In this document: positions 24,772-35,745 of the stretch, piece by piece | Layout: each line of letters opens with the position of its first letter | Numbering within the stretch: the first letter of the stretch is position 1 | Assembly: GCF_000024605.1 (NCBI RefSeq) | Contig: NC_013385.1 | Span: 310,001 to 374,000 of the forward strand | DNA from: Ammonifex degensii KC4 | GTDB taxonomy: Bacteria; Bacillota; Desulfotomaculia; Desulfotomaculales; Ammonificaceae | Direction: 5' to 3' | Length of the DNA: 64,000 nucleotides | The notes under the pieces: model-generated | The model's database searches: none | Seen by the model: the letters and a program-made list of their open reading frames with translations, nothing else | What the model was told of the DNA's origin: nothing | Program-made: the position numbers and the translations under genes

Positions 24772-26971
24772 GATAATTGCTGCGGCGGCTATAAGAGGAG
24801 CACACAAGATAGTATCCCGGGCGGAGGAGGCCCTGAAGGAGGCCCTGGCGAAGTACGGGCCGGATCATCCCGTCGCCTTTCCCAACACCGGCTATTACCT
24901 CCCGGTCATCTACGGCATCACCGGCATCGCCGTGGAAAAGATCGGGGACATGATCCCGGTGCTGGAGCAGGCCAAGGCTCTCTTGCCGCCGGAGCCCGAA
25001 CCCAGACTGTGGCTTCCTTACCTCGGCCCGGCTTTGGATGCAGGCATGGCCACCCTCTTCGCCGATGAGATAATCGAGGCGCTTAAATACCTAGAGGATC
25101 CTCCTCCCTATACCATGACTTCCGCGCCGGTCAACGGCAACATCTGGCTGGGAGCGGCCGACGATGCTATCTTGCGCAAAAGGGGCATCGAGTTCGTGGA
25201 CGGGACGGCGCCGGGATTTGCGGCCATTATAGGGGCAGCTCCCACCAACGAGATTGCGGTCAAGATCGCCCGGGAACTGCAGGAAAAAAGCCTTTACGTC
25301 TTCATGTCTGCTTCTACCGACGGCAAGAGCATGGCCGAGCAACTGGCCGAAGAAGGGGTGGAGCTCGGCTGGGAGACCAGACTAGTCCCCTTCGGCAAGG
25401 ATATCACGGCCACGGTCTTCTCTTTGGGCTTTGCCACCCGCGTGGCCTTGTCCTTCGGTAACGTCAAGCCGGGGGACTTCCGGCGGGTGCTACTTTATAA
25501 CAAGAACCGGGTCTTTGCCTTTGTCATCGCCCTGGGGCACGTCGACGACGAGAAGTACGCCCAGGCGGCGGGGGCTATCAACTTCGGCTTCCCCACCATC
25601 GCCGACACCGACATCCCCCAGATACTCCCCTACGGGATCTGTACCTACGAGCACGTAGTCTCCAACGTGTCCCACGACAAGATTGTGAGCCGGGCCATCG
25701 AGGTGCGGGGGCTCAAGATCACCGTTACCAAGGTACCGGTGCCAGTGGCCTACGGCCCTGCCTTCGAAGGGGAAAGCGTGCGCAAGGGAGACATGCACGT
25801 GGAGTTCGGCGGCCAGCGCACTCCTGCCTTTGAACTGGTGCGCATGCGGGAGGCCCACGAGGTGGAGGACGGGAAGATCGAGGTCATAGGCCCGGACGTG
25901 GACTCCGTGCCGGAGGGCGGGAGGCTGCCTTTGGGCATCGTGGTGGACGTCTACGGGCGCAAGATGCAGGAGGACTTCGAGCCGGTGATCGAGCGGCGCT
26001 TTCACTACTTCATCAACTACGCCCAAGGCGTGTGGCACATGGGCCAGCGGGACATCATCTGGGTGCGCATATCTAAGGCGGCCTTCAAGGCCGGTTTCCG
26101 GGTGCGGCACTTTGGTGATATACTGTACGCCAAAATCAAGTCGGAGTTCGCCAACGTTATCGACCGCGTCCAGGTGACCATCTACACCGACGAAGAGAAG
26201 GTTCTGGCCCTGCGCGAGGAGGCGCGGCAGGCCTACGCCCGGCGCGACGCCAGGCTCAAAGAGCTTAGCGACGAGGCGGTGGACACCTTCTACTCCTGCA
26301 CCCTGTGCCAGACCTTCGCCCCCACCCACGTCTGCATCGTTCTGCCGGAGCGGGTGGGGCTGTGCGGGGCGGTGAGCTGGCTTGACGCCAAGGCTGCTTA
26401 CGAGATCAACCCCCACGGCTGCAACCAGCCGGTGCCCAAGAAGGGGGTCATCGACGAGTGGAAGGGGCAGTGGGAGTCCTGCAACCAGTTCATCTACGAG
26501 CACTCGCGGGGGACCATCGAGCGGGTAAACTTCTACACCATCATGGAGTACCCCTTGACTTCCTGCGGGTGCTTTGAGGCCATCATGGTCATCCTGCCCG
26601 AGTGCAACGGCTTCATGATCGTCAACCGGGAGTACTCCGGCATGACCCCCTGCGGCATGACTTTCTCCACCCTGGCCGGCAGCGTGGGCGGCGGGGTGCA
26701 GACGCCGGGCTTCATGGGCATAGGCAAGGCTTACTTGGCCTCCAAGAAGTTCGTGCGCGCCGACGGGGGCTTAGCGCGGGTAGTCTGGATGCCGAAGGAG
26801 TTTAAAGAGCAGATGCGGCCGGTGCTGGAGGAGAGAGCCGAGGAGGAGGGCCTGGGGAGGGACTTCGTGGACAAAATCGCCGACGAAACCGTGGGGGTCA
26901 CCACGGAGGAGATCCTTCCCTTCCTGGAGGAGAAAGGTCATCCGGCCCTGACCATGGATCCCCTCTTTTAA
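24764..26971 (+). CDS. acsB: Acetyl-CoA synthase subunit
   Basis: AcsB condenses CO from AcsA, a methyl group from the corrinoid protein, and CoA into acetyl-CoA. At 735 residues it is the long bacterial form with the N-terminal domain that contacts CODH. The A-cluster ligands are visible in the last third: SCTLCQTFAPTHVCIV with a further Cys in GLCGAVSW, and the Cys-Gly-Cys nickel ligand motif in YPLTSCGCFEAI near residue 600. FMGIGKAYLASKKFVRADGG follows near the end. The start is TTG inside acsA. It is followed by acsC after 21 bp. Confidence 0.97.
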   Translation: MSRIIAAAAIRGAHKIVSRAEEALKEALAKYGPDHPVAFPNTGYYLPVIYGITGIAVEKIGDMIPVLEQAKALLPPEPEPRLWLPYLGPALDAGMATLFADEIIEALKYLEDPPPYTMTSAPVNGNIWLGAADDAILRKRGIEFVDGTAPGFAAIIGAAPTNEIAVKIARELQEKSLYVFMSASTDGKSMAEQLAEEGVELGWETRLVPFGKDITATVFSLGFATRVALSFGNVKPGDFRRVLLYNKNRVFAFVIALGHVDDEKYAQAAGAINFGFPTIADTDIPQILPYGICTYEHVVSNVSHDKIVSRAIEVRGLKITVTKVPVPVAYGPAFEGESVRKGDMHVEFGGQRTPAFELVRMREAHEVEDGKIEVIGPDVDSVPEGGRLPLGIVVDVYGRKMQEDFEPVIERRFHYFINYAQGVWHMGQRDIIWVRISKAAFKAGFRVRHFGDILYAKIKSEFANVIDRVQVTIYTDEEKVLALREEARQAYARRDARLKELSDEAVDTFYSCTLCQTFAPTHVCIVLPERVGLCGAVSWLDAKAAYEINPHGCNQPVPKKGVIDEWKGQWESCNQFIYEHSRGTIERVNFYTIMEYPLTSCGCFEAIMVILPECNGFMIVNREYSGMTPCGMTFSTLAGSVGGGVQTPGFMGIGKAYLASKKFVRADGGLARVVWMPKEFKEQMRPVLEERAEEEGLGRDFVDKIADETVGVTTEEILPFLEEKGHPALTMDPLF

Positions 26972-26992
26972 AAAGGAGGAGAAAGAGGAGCA

Positions 26993-28333
26993 ATGGGGCT
27001 TACCGGTCTGGAGATTTACAAGCTTTTACCCAAAAAGAACTGCAAGGAGTGCGGCCAGCCTACCTGCCTGGCCTTCGCCATGCAGCTGGCCGCGGGTAAG
27101 GCCTCCATCGAGGCCTGCCCCTACGTGAGCGAGGAGGCCAAGGCGGCGCTGGGCGCGGCCTCTGCTCCCCCCATAGCGCTGGTGAAGATCGGCGTGGGCG
27201 ACCGAGCTTTGGCCATAGGGGACGAGACCGTGCTCTTCCGCCACGACAAGCGCTTCGAGCACCCGCCCGGCTTGGCCATCCTGATCCCGGACGACGAGGG
27301 CGAGGAAAGGCTCAGGGAGCGGCTGGAAGCTTTCCAACGTCTTTGCTTCGACCGGGTGGGGCAGATCCACTGCGCCGACATGGTGGCGCTCGAGTGCCGC
27401 TCTGGTGACCCGGCCACCTTTGCGGCCGCCGTTAAGACCACCCTGGCGGCCACCGACTGGCCGCTGGTGCTCATAAGCGAAGATCCTGAAGTCCAGCGGG
27501 CGGCTTTAGAGGTAGCCAAGGAGCGCCGGCCTTTGATCTATGCTGCTACCCGGGACAACTGGGAGAAGTTCGCTGCCCTGGCCAAAGAGTTTGACGTGCC
27601 CCTGGCAGTGAGGGGGGAGAACCTGGCCAGCCTGGTCGAACTGGTCAACCAGGTTACCGGTGCCGGGGTATCGGCACTGGTGCTGGATTCGGGGGCCCGC
27701 CAGCCCAACCAGGTGCTGGCCGACCAGACGCAAATTAGGAGGCAGGCGCTCAAGCGCTTCCGCCCCTTTGGCTTCCCCACCATCACCTTCGCCACCGACC
27801 CGGACCCGGCCACCCGGGTTATGGAGGCGGCTCTTTACATTGCCAAGTACGCCGGCATCGTGGTCTTCGCCTCCGACGACCCGGCCGAGGTCCTGCCGCT
27901 GGTAACCTTGCGGCTCAACATCTACACCGACCCGCAGAAGCCTATTGCGGTGGAGCCCAAGGTTTACGAGATAGGCGCGGTCACACCCCATTCCCCCGTC
28001 TTCGTCACCACCAACTTCTCCCTCACCTACTTCTGCGTGGCGTCGGACGTGGAGGCTTCCCGCGTGCCTTCTTACATCCTGACGGTAGACACCGACGGCA
28101 CCTCGGTTCTCACCGCCTGGGCGGCCGGGAAGTTCACCCCGGAGAAGATAGCTCAGGCGTTAAAAGAGAGCGGTATCGCCGAGAAGGTGGCCCACCGCAA
28201 GGTCATCATACCGGGCGGGGTGGCGGTGCTCAGCGGCAAGCTCCAGGAGCTTTCCGGCTGGGAGGTGCTGGTGGGACCGCGCGAGTCTTCGGGCATCCCT
28301 GCCTTCCTCAAGCAGTACTGGCAGAACAACTAA
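26993..28333 (+). CDS. acsC: Corrinoid iron-sulfur protein, large subunit
   Basis: The 446-residue large subunit carries the low-potential [4Fe-4S] cluster and, with AcsD, the cobamide that ferries the methyl group. The N-terminal cluster motif is KNCKECGQPTCLAFAMQL followed by EACPYV. A TIM-barrel domain and a C-terminal Rossmann-like corrinoid domain follow (ILTVDTDGTSVLTAWAAGKF, then VIIPGGVAVLSGKL). The ATG follows AAGGAGGAGAAAGAGG. It lies between acsB and the corrinoid-activation gene, as in Moorella-type clusters. Confidence 0.96.
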   Translation: MGLTGLEIYKLLPKKNCKECGQPTCLAFAMQLAAGKASIEACPYVSEEAKAALGAASAPPIALVKIGVGDRALAIGDETVLFRHDKRFEHPPGLAILIPDDEGEERLRERLEAFQRLCFDRVGQIHCADMVALECRSGDPATFAAAVKTTLAATDWPLVLISEDPEVQRAALEVAKERRPLIYAATRDNWEKFAALAKEFDVPLAVRGENLASLVELVNQVTGAGVSALVLDSGARQPNQVLADQTQIRRQALKRFRPFGFPTITFATDPDPATRVMEAALYIAKYAGIVVFASDDPAEVLPLVTLRLNIYTDPQKPIAVEPKVYEIGAVTPHSPVFVTTNFSLTYFCVASDVEASRVPSYILTVDTDGTSVLTAWAAGKFTPEKIAQALKESGIAEKVAHRKVIIPGGVAVLSGKLQELSGWEVLVGPRESSGIPAFLKQYWQNN

Positions 28334-28346
28334 GGGGGCCTCGATA

Positions 28347-30215
28347 GTGCCTAGGGTTCGCTTCCTCCCCGAAGGGATAACGGTGGAAGTGCCGCTCGGG
28401 AACACCCTTTTGCAGGCGGCGGCGCGGGCGGGCATCGTCCTCGAGGGAGCCTGCGGCGGAGAAGGGGTGTGCGGCCGCTGCCGGGTGCAGGTCCAGGAGG
28501 GAAAGGTAACTTCCCCTCCCAATCCCCGCCTTTCGCTGCAGGAGAGGCAAGAAGGGTGGGTGCTGGCCTGCCAGGCAGTTCCCGAAGGGGAAGTGGCGGT
28601 TTTCGTGCCGGAGAGTTCCGTCTTTACCGCCCACCGGGTGCTGAAGGCGGAGGAAAGCTTGACTTTGCAGACCAAGGAGCCCTTGTGGTGGGAGGAGAAG
28701 CTGACCCTTCCCCCGCCCACCCTAGAGGACAACACCGACGACTGGGGCCGGCTGAGTTGGGCCTTGCAGCAAAGGGGTATTGCCCCCCTCTGGCCCAGCC
28801 GGCATTTGCTGGCGGAGCTCCCGCGGACCTTACGGGCGGCCGACTGGCAAGTGAAAGTGGAACTGGCTTTTCTCGATAAAGCTTTATATGAGCTTCAGGG
28901 GATAAAGCCGGCGGGAAGGGGGGAAGGAACCTGGGGGGTGGCGGTGGACCTGGGCACTACTACGGTGGCAGCGGAGCTTGTAGATCTGGCCACCGGCCAA
29001 GTGGTGGCCACGGCCGGGACCTACAACCGCCAGGCGGCCTTCGGGGACGACGTGATCTCTCGCATAGTTTATGCCACCGAGACCCCCAGAGGTCGGGAGG
29101 AGTTGCAGCAGGCCATCCTGGAGACGGTGAACGGGCTTATAGACGAGCTCTGCCGGGAAGCGGGCATAAGCTTTAAGGACATAAGGGCGGTGGTGGGGGC
29201 GGGTAACACTACCATGGTCCACCTCTTGCTCAACCTGGACCCCACCTACATCCGGCTGGAGCCCTACGTTCCCGCCGCCAACGCGCCCCCGCCGGTGAAG
29301 GCGGCAAAATTGGGCTTAAAGGCCCATCCGGAGGCCTGGGTATACCTGGTGCCGGGGGTGGCCAGCTACGTAGGCGGGGACGTGGTGGCCGGGGTGAAGG
29401 TCACCGGGGTAGGGGAGGAAGAGGAGCTCACCCTTTTCCTGGACATCGGCACCAACGGGGAGATGGTGCTGGGGAACCGGGAGTGGCTCATGGCCTGCGC
29501 CTGCTCGGCCGGACCGGCCTTCGAGGGGAGCGGCATTACCTGCGGCATGCGGGCGGTGGCCGGAGCCATAGAGGAAGTGGAGGTCTCTCCCGGCGGGGAG
29601 GAAGTTTTTTACCGAACGGTGGACGGGAAGAAACCTTTAGGCATCTGCGGCTCGGGGCTCATAAGCCTCCTCTCATCGCTTTTACGGGCGGGGGTCATAG
29701 ACCGCAGCGGCCGCTTCGTTGAAGGGCTTGACACTCCCAGACTGCGCGAAGGGGAGGAAGGGAAGGAGTTCGTCCTGGTCTGGGGGGAAAGCACCGGGCA
29801 CGGCCGGGACATCTACGTCACCCAGGGGGACCTGCAAAACCTCCTGCGGGCCAAGGCGGCCATCTTTGCTGGCCTGCGCACCCTGCTTAGTCTGGTGGGG
29901 CTGGAAGCGGCGTCGCTGGAGCGCGTCTACATCGCCGGGGGTTTTGGCCGCTTCATCGACGTGGAAGATGCGATCGGTATCGGCATGCTGCCCGATCTTC
30001 CCCGAGAAAGGTATGCCTATGTAGGAAATACCTCCCTCAAAGGGGCCAGGCTTTGCCTGCTTTCCCGCCGGGCCTGGCAGGAGACGGCAGAGCTGGCCCG
30101 CCGGATAACCTACGTGGAGCTGAGCGTGGGAAATCTTTTCATGGAAGAGTTCATGGCGGCCCTTTTCCTGCCGCACACCAACGCCGATCTCTTTCCTTCG
30201 GTGAAAGGAGCGTAA
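28347..30215 (+). CDS. ASKHA-domain ferredoxin, corrinoid reductive activator
   Basis: A 622-residue protein with an N-terminal plant-type [2Fe-2S] ferredoxin domain (EGACGGEGVCGRCRVQV near residue 35, then VLACQAVP) and a large C-terminal domain with an actin-like ATPase fold: VAVDLGTTTVAAELVDL near 208, VGAGNTTMVHLL near 285, LFLDIGTNGEMVLGN near 365 and YIAGGFGRFID near 530. Such proteins (RamA/RACo family, orf7 of acetogen clusters) restore Co(I) in the corrinoid protein with ATP. Its place between acsC and acsD fits that role. The GTG start lies 13 bp after acsC. Confidence 0.92.
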   Translation: MPRVRFLPEGITVEVPLGNTLLQAAARAGIVLEGACGGEGVCGRCRVQVQEGKVTSPPNPRLSLQERQEGWVLACQAVPEGEVAVFVPESSVFTAHRVLKAEESLTLQTKEPLWWEEKLTLPPPTLEDNTDDWGRLSWALQQRGIAPLWPSRHLLAELPRTLRAADWQVKVELAFLDKALYELQGIKPAGRGEGTWGVAVDLGTTTVAAELVDLATGQVVATAGTYNRQAAFGDDVISRIVYATETPRGREELQQAILETVNGLIDELCREAGISFKDIRAVVGAGNTTMVHLLLNLDPTYIRLEPYVPAANAPPPVKAAKLGLKAHPEAWVYLVPGVASYVGGDVVAGVKVTGVGEEEELTLFLDIGTNGEMVLGNREWLMACACSAGPAFEGSGITCGMRAVAGAIEEVEVSPGGEEVFYRTVDGKKPLGICGSGLISLLSSLLRAGVIDRSGRFVEGLDTPRLREGEEGKEFVLVWGESTGHGRDIYVTQGDLQNLLRAKAAIFAGLRTLLSLVGLEAASLERVYIAGGFGRFIDVEDAIGIGMLPDLPRERYAYVGNTSLKGARLCLLSRRAWQETAELARRITYVELSVGNLFMEEFMAALFLPHTNADLFPSVKGA

Positions 30216-30221
30216 TAAGTT

Positions 30222-30974
30222 TTGTTTTTGGCCGTAGCCGGAAAAGGGGGAACCGGAAAGACCACCTTCGTAGCCTTGACGGTCAAGCACCTTTTGGCGG
30301 CGGGCAAGCGCCCCATCCTGGCGGTGGACGCCGACCCCAACGCCAACCTGGCGCAGGCGCTGGGGATGGAGCCCCCTCCTTCCATCGCCTCCATCATGCA
30401 GGCGGTGGCCGAGGACCGGGAGCAGATCCCCCCCGGCATGAGCAAGGACCAGTTCGTGGCCTACCGCCTCCACCAGTCGCTGGAGGAAGGGAAGGATGTG
30501 GACCTCCTGGTGATGGGGGGGCCGGAGGGACCAGGGTGCTACTGCTACGTCAACCACTTGCTACGCACCCAACTCAAGAAGATGGCGGCTAACTACCCTT
30601 ACGTGGTGATGGACAACGAGGCGGGGCTGGAGCACCTCAGCCGCCGTACCACCCAGAACGTGGACTTTTTCTTTATTATTTCCGATGCCACCGTCAAGGG
30701 GATCCGCTCGGCGGCCCGCATAAGCGAACTGGCCCGCAGCCTGAAGCTTCAGGTCGGCCAGGAGTACCTGGTGATAAACCGCGTGCGCCCCGGTGATCTC
30801 GACGTGCTTCTGCCGGAGGTGGAGAAGACAGGGCTCACCTTAGCCGGGACCGTTCCGGCCGATCCCCTGGTGGCAGAGTACGACCTTTACTGCCGGCCGC
30901 TTCTGGAGCTGCCCGACGAAGCGCCGGCGGTACAGGCGGTAAAGGAAATCCTTAAGCGCACGGGCATTCTTTGA
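30222..30974 (+). CDS. cooC: CooC/AcsF-type maturation ATPase
   Basis: A 250-residue MinD-like ATPase with a deviant Walker A (VAGKGGTGKTTFVALTVKHL), VDADPNANLAQALGM, the CYCYVNHLL Cys-x-Cys metal-binding motif near residue 107, and VVMDNEAGLEHLSRRTTQNVD. This is the intact paralogue of the split cooC at 16716 and is the likely nickel-insertion factor for AcsA/AcsB. The TTG start lies 6 bp after the preceding gene. Its presence means loss of the first cooC need not be lethal to the pathway. Confidence 0.93.
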   Translation: MFLAVAGKGGTGKTTFVALTVKHLLAAGKRPILAVDADPNANLAQALGMEPPPSIASIMQAVAEDREQIPPGMSKDQFVAYRLHQSLEEGKDVDLLVMGGPEGPGCYCYVNHLLRTQLKKMAANYPYVVMDNEAGLEHLSRRTTQNVDFFFIISDATVKGIRSAARISELARSLKLQVGQEYLVINRVRPGDLDVLLPEVEKTGLTLAGTVPADPLVAEYDLYCRPLLELPDEAPAVQAVKEILKRTGIL

Positions 30975-30993
30975 GTAACGGAGGGAGAGGCAG

Positions 30994-31938
30994 ATGACGT
31001 TTACCGTAGTCAAAGAGCGCTGGAGGGGAAAGATCCTGGAGACCACTCTGGGCACCGGCCCCCGACAGGTGAAGGTGGGGGGAGAGACCACCCTTCCTTT
31101 CCTGCACTTCGAGGGAGAGATCCCCAACCGTCCGGTGGTGGCCCTGGAGATATGGGACATGGCGCCGGAGGACTGGCCCGAGTGCCTGACCGAGTGCTAC
31201 GCCGACGTGCTACACGACCCGGCGGCCTGGGCTAAGCTGTGCGTGGAGTACGGGGCTGATCTTGTGGCCCTACGTCTCAACCGTACCCATCCCGACCGGG
31301 GTGACGCCTCGCCGGAGGAGGCGGCGGCCGTAGCCCAGGCGGTGGCCGAGGCGATAGATGTTCCCCTTATTGTGTTGGGTTGCGATGTGGAGGAGAAGGA
31401 CGCGGCCGTTTTACCGGAAGTGGCCAACGCCCTTAAAGGAAAGAACTGCCTTTTGGGCCTGGCCACCCAGGAGAACTATAAAACTATCGTGGCCGCCTGC
31501 ATAGCCAACGGGCACAACGTCATCGCCACCAGCCCCCTGGACATCAACCTGGCCAAGCAGTTGAACATCCTCATAACCGAGATGAACCTGGAGCCAGAGC
31601 GCATCGTCATGGATCCCTCCATCGGCGCTTTGGGGTATGGCATCGAGTATGCCTACTCCATCATCGAGAGGATGCGCACCGGAGCCCTGCTGGGGGATAA
31701 AATGCTCTCTCAGCCGGTGATCATGTTCGTGGGGCAGGAGGCATGGAAGACCAAGGAGGCTAGAACCCCCGACGATCCTCTCTGGGGGGAGCAGAAGAAG
31801 CGGGCGGTACTCTGGGAAGTGGTGACCGCCACCACTCTCATACACGCGGGCGGACACATAGCGGTGGTGCGGCATCCCGAATCGGTAAGGGAGATAAAGC
31901 GGCACATCGAGATCATGATGCAACCCCAGCAGTACTAA
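30994..31938 (+). CDS. acsD: Corrinoid iron-sulfur protein, small subunit
   Basis: The 314-residue small subunit is a TIM barrel that caps the cobamide held by AcsC. Characteristic segments are FEGEIPNRPVVALEIWDM, ADLVALRLNRTHPD, LGCDVEEKDAAVLPEVANAL, ITEMNLEPERIVMDPSIGAL and the C-terminal HAGGHIAVVRHPESVREIK. The ATG has an ACGGAGGGAGAGG site. It precedes acsE by 12 bp, as expected for the methyl-transfer module. Confidence 0.96.
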   Translation: MTFTVVKERWRGKILETTLGTGPRQVKVGGETTLPFLHFEGEIPNRPVVALEIWDMAPEDWPECLTECYADVLHDPAAWAKLCVEYGADLVALRLNRTHPDRGDASPEEAAAVAQAVAEAIDVPLIVLGCDVEEKDAAVLPEVANALKGKNCLLGLATQENYKTIVAACIANGHNVIATSPLDINLAKQLNILITEMNLEPERIVMDPSIGALGYGIEYAYSIIERMRTGALLGDKMLSQPVIMFVGQEAWKTKEARTPDDPLWGEQKKRAVLWEVVTATTLIHAGGHIAVVRHPESVREIKRHIEIMMQPQQY

Positions 31939-32745
<807 letters not shown>

Positions 32746-32757
32746 AGGAGGGAGAGG

Positions 32758-35745
32758 ATGAGGAAGGAAGGGGCTGTGCTGGTGGTGGGAGGTGGGGTGG
32801 CGGGGATCCAGGCCTCCCTGGAGCTGGCACGGCTGGGTTTCTACGTCTATCTGGCGGAGAGAGGCCCCAGCATTGGTGGGGGAATGGCCTACCTCGATAA
32901 GACCTTTCCCACGGAGGATTGCGCCCTCTGCATCCTTTCCCCCTTCCTGGTGGAGTGTGCCCGCCACCGCAACATAGAGATCCTGACTGGGGCGGAGGTC
33001 AAGGGCCTTTCCGGCGAACCGGGAAACTTCCGGGTGAAGCTAGAGCTTCATCCCCGGGGAGTGAAAGTGGAGGAGTGCCGGGCCTGCGGTGTTTGCTTCA
33101 AAGTCTGCCCGGTGGAGGTCCCCGACGAGTTCAACCAAGGCTTGTCAAGCCGCAAGGCCATATACCAGCCTTACCCCCAGGCCTTTCCCCGCGCGGCGGT
33201 TATCGACTGGGGGAGTTGCACCCGCTGCGGCCGCTGCCGGGACACCTGCCCGACCAAGGCCATAGACCTGGAGATGGAGCCGGAGGAGAAAGAACTTTCC
33301 GTGGGGGCGATACTCTTAACGCCCGGCTTTTCCCTTTTTTCTCCTGCCAGCCTTTCCCCGGCCTACGGCTGGGGCCTGCTTCCCCAGGTGATCACCAACC
33401 TGGAAATGGAGCGCATCTTAAGCGCTTCCGGCCCCTTCGGCGGTGCCGTCATCCGGCCTTTTGATGGGGGCTTTCCCCGGCGGATAGCCTGGCTGCAGTG
33501 CGTGGGCTCGCGCGACCGGCGCCTTAACCGCCCTTTCTGCTCTTCCGTCTGCTGCATGATCGCCCTCAAGCAGGCCCACCTGGTGCGGGAGCGCACCCGG
33601 GGAGAGGTGGAGACGGTGATCTTTGGTATGGACCTGCGCGCTTTCGGCAAGCGCTTTGAGGAGTACGCCCTGCGGGCCCAGGAGGACGGGGTGCGCTTTA
33701 TCCCCTGCCGGATACATAGTCTTGTTCCCGCTGGGGAAGGAGTGCGCCTGCGCTGGGTGGAAGAGGGCGAAGCAAGGGAGGAAGTTTTCGACCTGGTGGT
33801 TCTCTCCTTGGGCTTGGCTCCCCCGGCGGCCAGCGACAAGCTTTTGGATAACCTGGGGATACCTGCAGGACATTTTGGCTTCTGCCCGCAAGAAATCGCA
33901 GGTATGGGTACGGGCAGGCCGGGCATTTTCGTGGCCGGCACTTTTGCCGGGCCCAAAGATATACCGGAAGCGGTGGCGGAGGCCACGGCCGCTGTGGGGG
34001 AGATAAGCTCCTGGCTTAAAGAGACTCGGGGAACCCGGGTGACTGCCCCTTCTTATCCCCCTCCGCTGGAGCTGGCCGGTGAGCCCCGGATCGGGGTGGT
34101 AGTCTGCGACTGCGGCACCAACATCCGCGGGGTGGTAAAGGTGCCCGAGGTAGTGGCCCTAGCCCGGCAACTCCCCGGCGTGGTGTGGGCCCGGGAGTTC
34201 CTCTACGCCTGCTCCCAGGATAGCCAGCAGGTAATCAAGGAGGCGGTCCTTCGGCACCGGCTCAATCGGCTGGTGGTGGCTGCCTGCTCCCCGCGTACCC
34301 ACCGTCCCCTCTTCCGCGAGACCTTGCAGGAAGTGGGGCTTAACCCCTACCTCTTAGAGATGGTCAACATAAGGGACCACTGCTCCTGGGTGCATCACGA
34401 CCCGGAGGAAGCCACTGCCAAGGCCCAAGCGCTCTGCGCCATGGGGGTGGCCAAAGCGGCCAGGCTCAAACCCCTTTCCCCAGCCCAGGTTCCCGTCGTT
34501 CCTCGGGCGTTGGTGGTGGGGGGCGGAGTAGCGGGCCTGACCGCGGCTTGCTCCTTAGCTGATCAGGGGGTAGAAGTAGTTCTGGTGGAAAAGACCGGGA
34601 GAATCGGCGGGAGGGCGCGGGAGCTTTATTACGGTCTTGATGGAGAAGATCCCCGCCGGCTAAGTCACAAGCTTACCGAAAAGGTGCAATCTCACCCGCG
34701 GATAAGGGTTTACACCGGAACTGTTCCCGTGAGTTGCGAAGGGTTTATAGGCAACTTCAAGGTGAAACTAAGTAACGGCGAGGAAGTGCGTTGCGGCGCC
34801 GTCATCTTGGCCACTGGTGCCTTGCCCCATAAACCACGGAGCTTCCTTTACGGTACTGATCCCCGGGTAACTACTTTGTGGGAGTTTGAAAAAGGCTGGG
34901 CTAAAGAGAGGGTGCGTTTTACTGAAGCACAAGAAATTCTTTTCCTGCAGTGCGTCGAATCCCGCACTCCGGAGCGTCCCTATTGCAGCCGGGTCTGCTG
35001 TAGCAAGACGGCTTTATTAGCCCGCCAGGTGAAGGAGCAGAAGCCTTCTGCCCGGGTATATGTGCTTTACCGGGACGTGCGTACCTACGGCTTCCGGGAA
35101 AAGCTTTACGATGCGGCCCGTGCGGCTGGGGTAATTTACCTCCGCTACACACCTGACCGTCCTCCTCAGGTGGAAGAGGAAGAAGGGAAGCTCAAGGTCA
35201 CTCTCTTTGACCCCCTTCTCGGAGAGGAGCTGGTCTTCCGTCCCGACCTGCTGGTACTGGCTACCCCCATGGTGGCTCCCCCGGGAAGGAAGGAAATGGC
35301 CCAGATCTTCAAGGTGCCGGTGGACGAGTACGGCTTCTTCTGGGAGGCCCACCCGAAGCTCAGGCCCGTGGACTTTGCGGCGGAAGGGATCTTTCTCTGC
35401 GGCACGGCCCACAGCCCCCGGAGCCTGAAGGAATGCCTTATCCAGGCCAAAGCGGCGGCGGCCAGGGTGGCTTCCATCCTCCTCCAGGAGGAGCTCACGG
35501 GCAAGGGGGAGGTGGCCCGGGTAGACCCTGCGAAGTGCGTGGCATGTCTTACCTGCGTGCGCGTCTGTCCCTACGGTGCCCCGCGCTACACCCCGGAAAA
35601 AGGGGTGGTGGCGATCGAACCCCTGGCCTGCCAGGGCTGCGGCACCTGCGTGGGGGAGTGTCCCAACGCGGCCATTGAGCTGGAAGGCTACCGGCGGGAG
35701 CAGATGGCGGCGGCCGTCGCCGGGCTTTTGGGGGTGAGAGGTTGA
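32758..35745 (+). CDS. hdrA: Double-length HdrA-like flavin/iron-sulfur protein
   Basis: A 995-residue protein with two HdrA-type FAD units in tandem. Unit one has VVGGGVAGIQASLELARLG at the N terminus, a TEDCALCIL segment, two [4Fe-4S] motifs (CRACGVCFKVCP, CTRCGRCRDTCP) and a C..SVCC segment near 260. Unit two begins VVGGGVAGLTAACSLADQG near residue 583 and has a parallel YCSRVCCSKTALLA segment. Two more ferredoxin motifs close the chain (CVACLTCVRVCP, CQGCGTCVGECP). HdrA carries the flavin used for electron bifurcation in heterodisulfide reductase-type complexes. In Moorella a related protein lies with mvhD and metVF. The last codon overlaps mvhD by 4 bp. Confidence 0.9.
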   Translation: MRKEGAVLVVGGGVAGIQASLELARLGFYVYLAERGPSIGGGMAYLDKTFPTEDCALCILSPFLVECARHRNIEILTGAEVKGLSGEPGNFRVKLELHPRGVKVEECRACGVCFKVCPVEVPDEFNQGLSSRKAIYQPYPQAFPRAAVIDWGSCTRCGRCRDTCPTKAIDLEMEPEEKELSVGAILLTPGFSLFSPASLSPAYGWGLLPQVITNLEMERILSASGPFGGAVIRPFDGGFPRRIAWLQCVGSRDRRLNRPFCSSVCCMIALKQAHLVRERTRGEVETVIFGMDLRAFGKRFEEYALRAQEDGVRFIPCRIHSLVPAGEGVRLRWVEEGEAREEVFDLVVLSLGLAPPAASDKLLDNLGIPAGHFGFCPQEIAGMGTGRPGIFVAGTFAGPKDIPEAVAEATAAVGEISSWLKETRGTRVTAPSYPPPLELAGEPRIGVVVCDCGTNIRGVVKVPEVVALARQLPGVVWAREFLYACSQDSQQVIKEAVLRHRLNRLVVAACSPRTHRPLFRETLQEVGLNPYLLEMVNIRDHCSWVHHDPEEATAKAQALCAMGVAKAARLKPLSPAQVPVVPRALVVGGGVAGLTAACSLADQGVEVVLVEKTGRIGGRARELYYGLDGEDPRRLSHKLTEKVQSHPRIRVYTGTVPVSCEGFIGNFKVKLSNGEEVRCGAVILATGALPHKPRSFLYGTDPRVTTLWEFEKGWAKERVRFTEAQEILFLQCVESRTPERPYCSRVCCSKTALLARQVKEQKPSARVYVLYRDVRTYGFREKLYDAARAAGVIYLRYTPDRPPQVEEEEGKLKVTLFDPLLGEELVFRPDLLVLATPMVAPPGRKEMAQIFKVPVDEYGFFWEAHPKLRPVDFAAEGIFLCGTAHSPRSLKECLIQAKAAAARVASILLQEELTGKGEVARVDPAKCVACLTCVRVCPYGAPRYTPEKGVVAIEPLACQGCGTCVGECPNAAIELEGYRREQMAAAVAGLLGVRG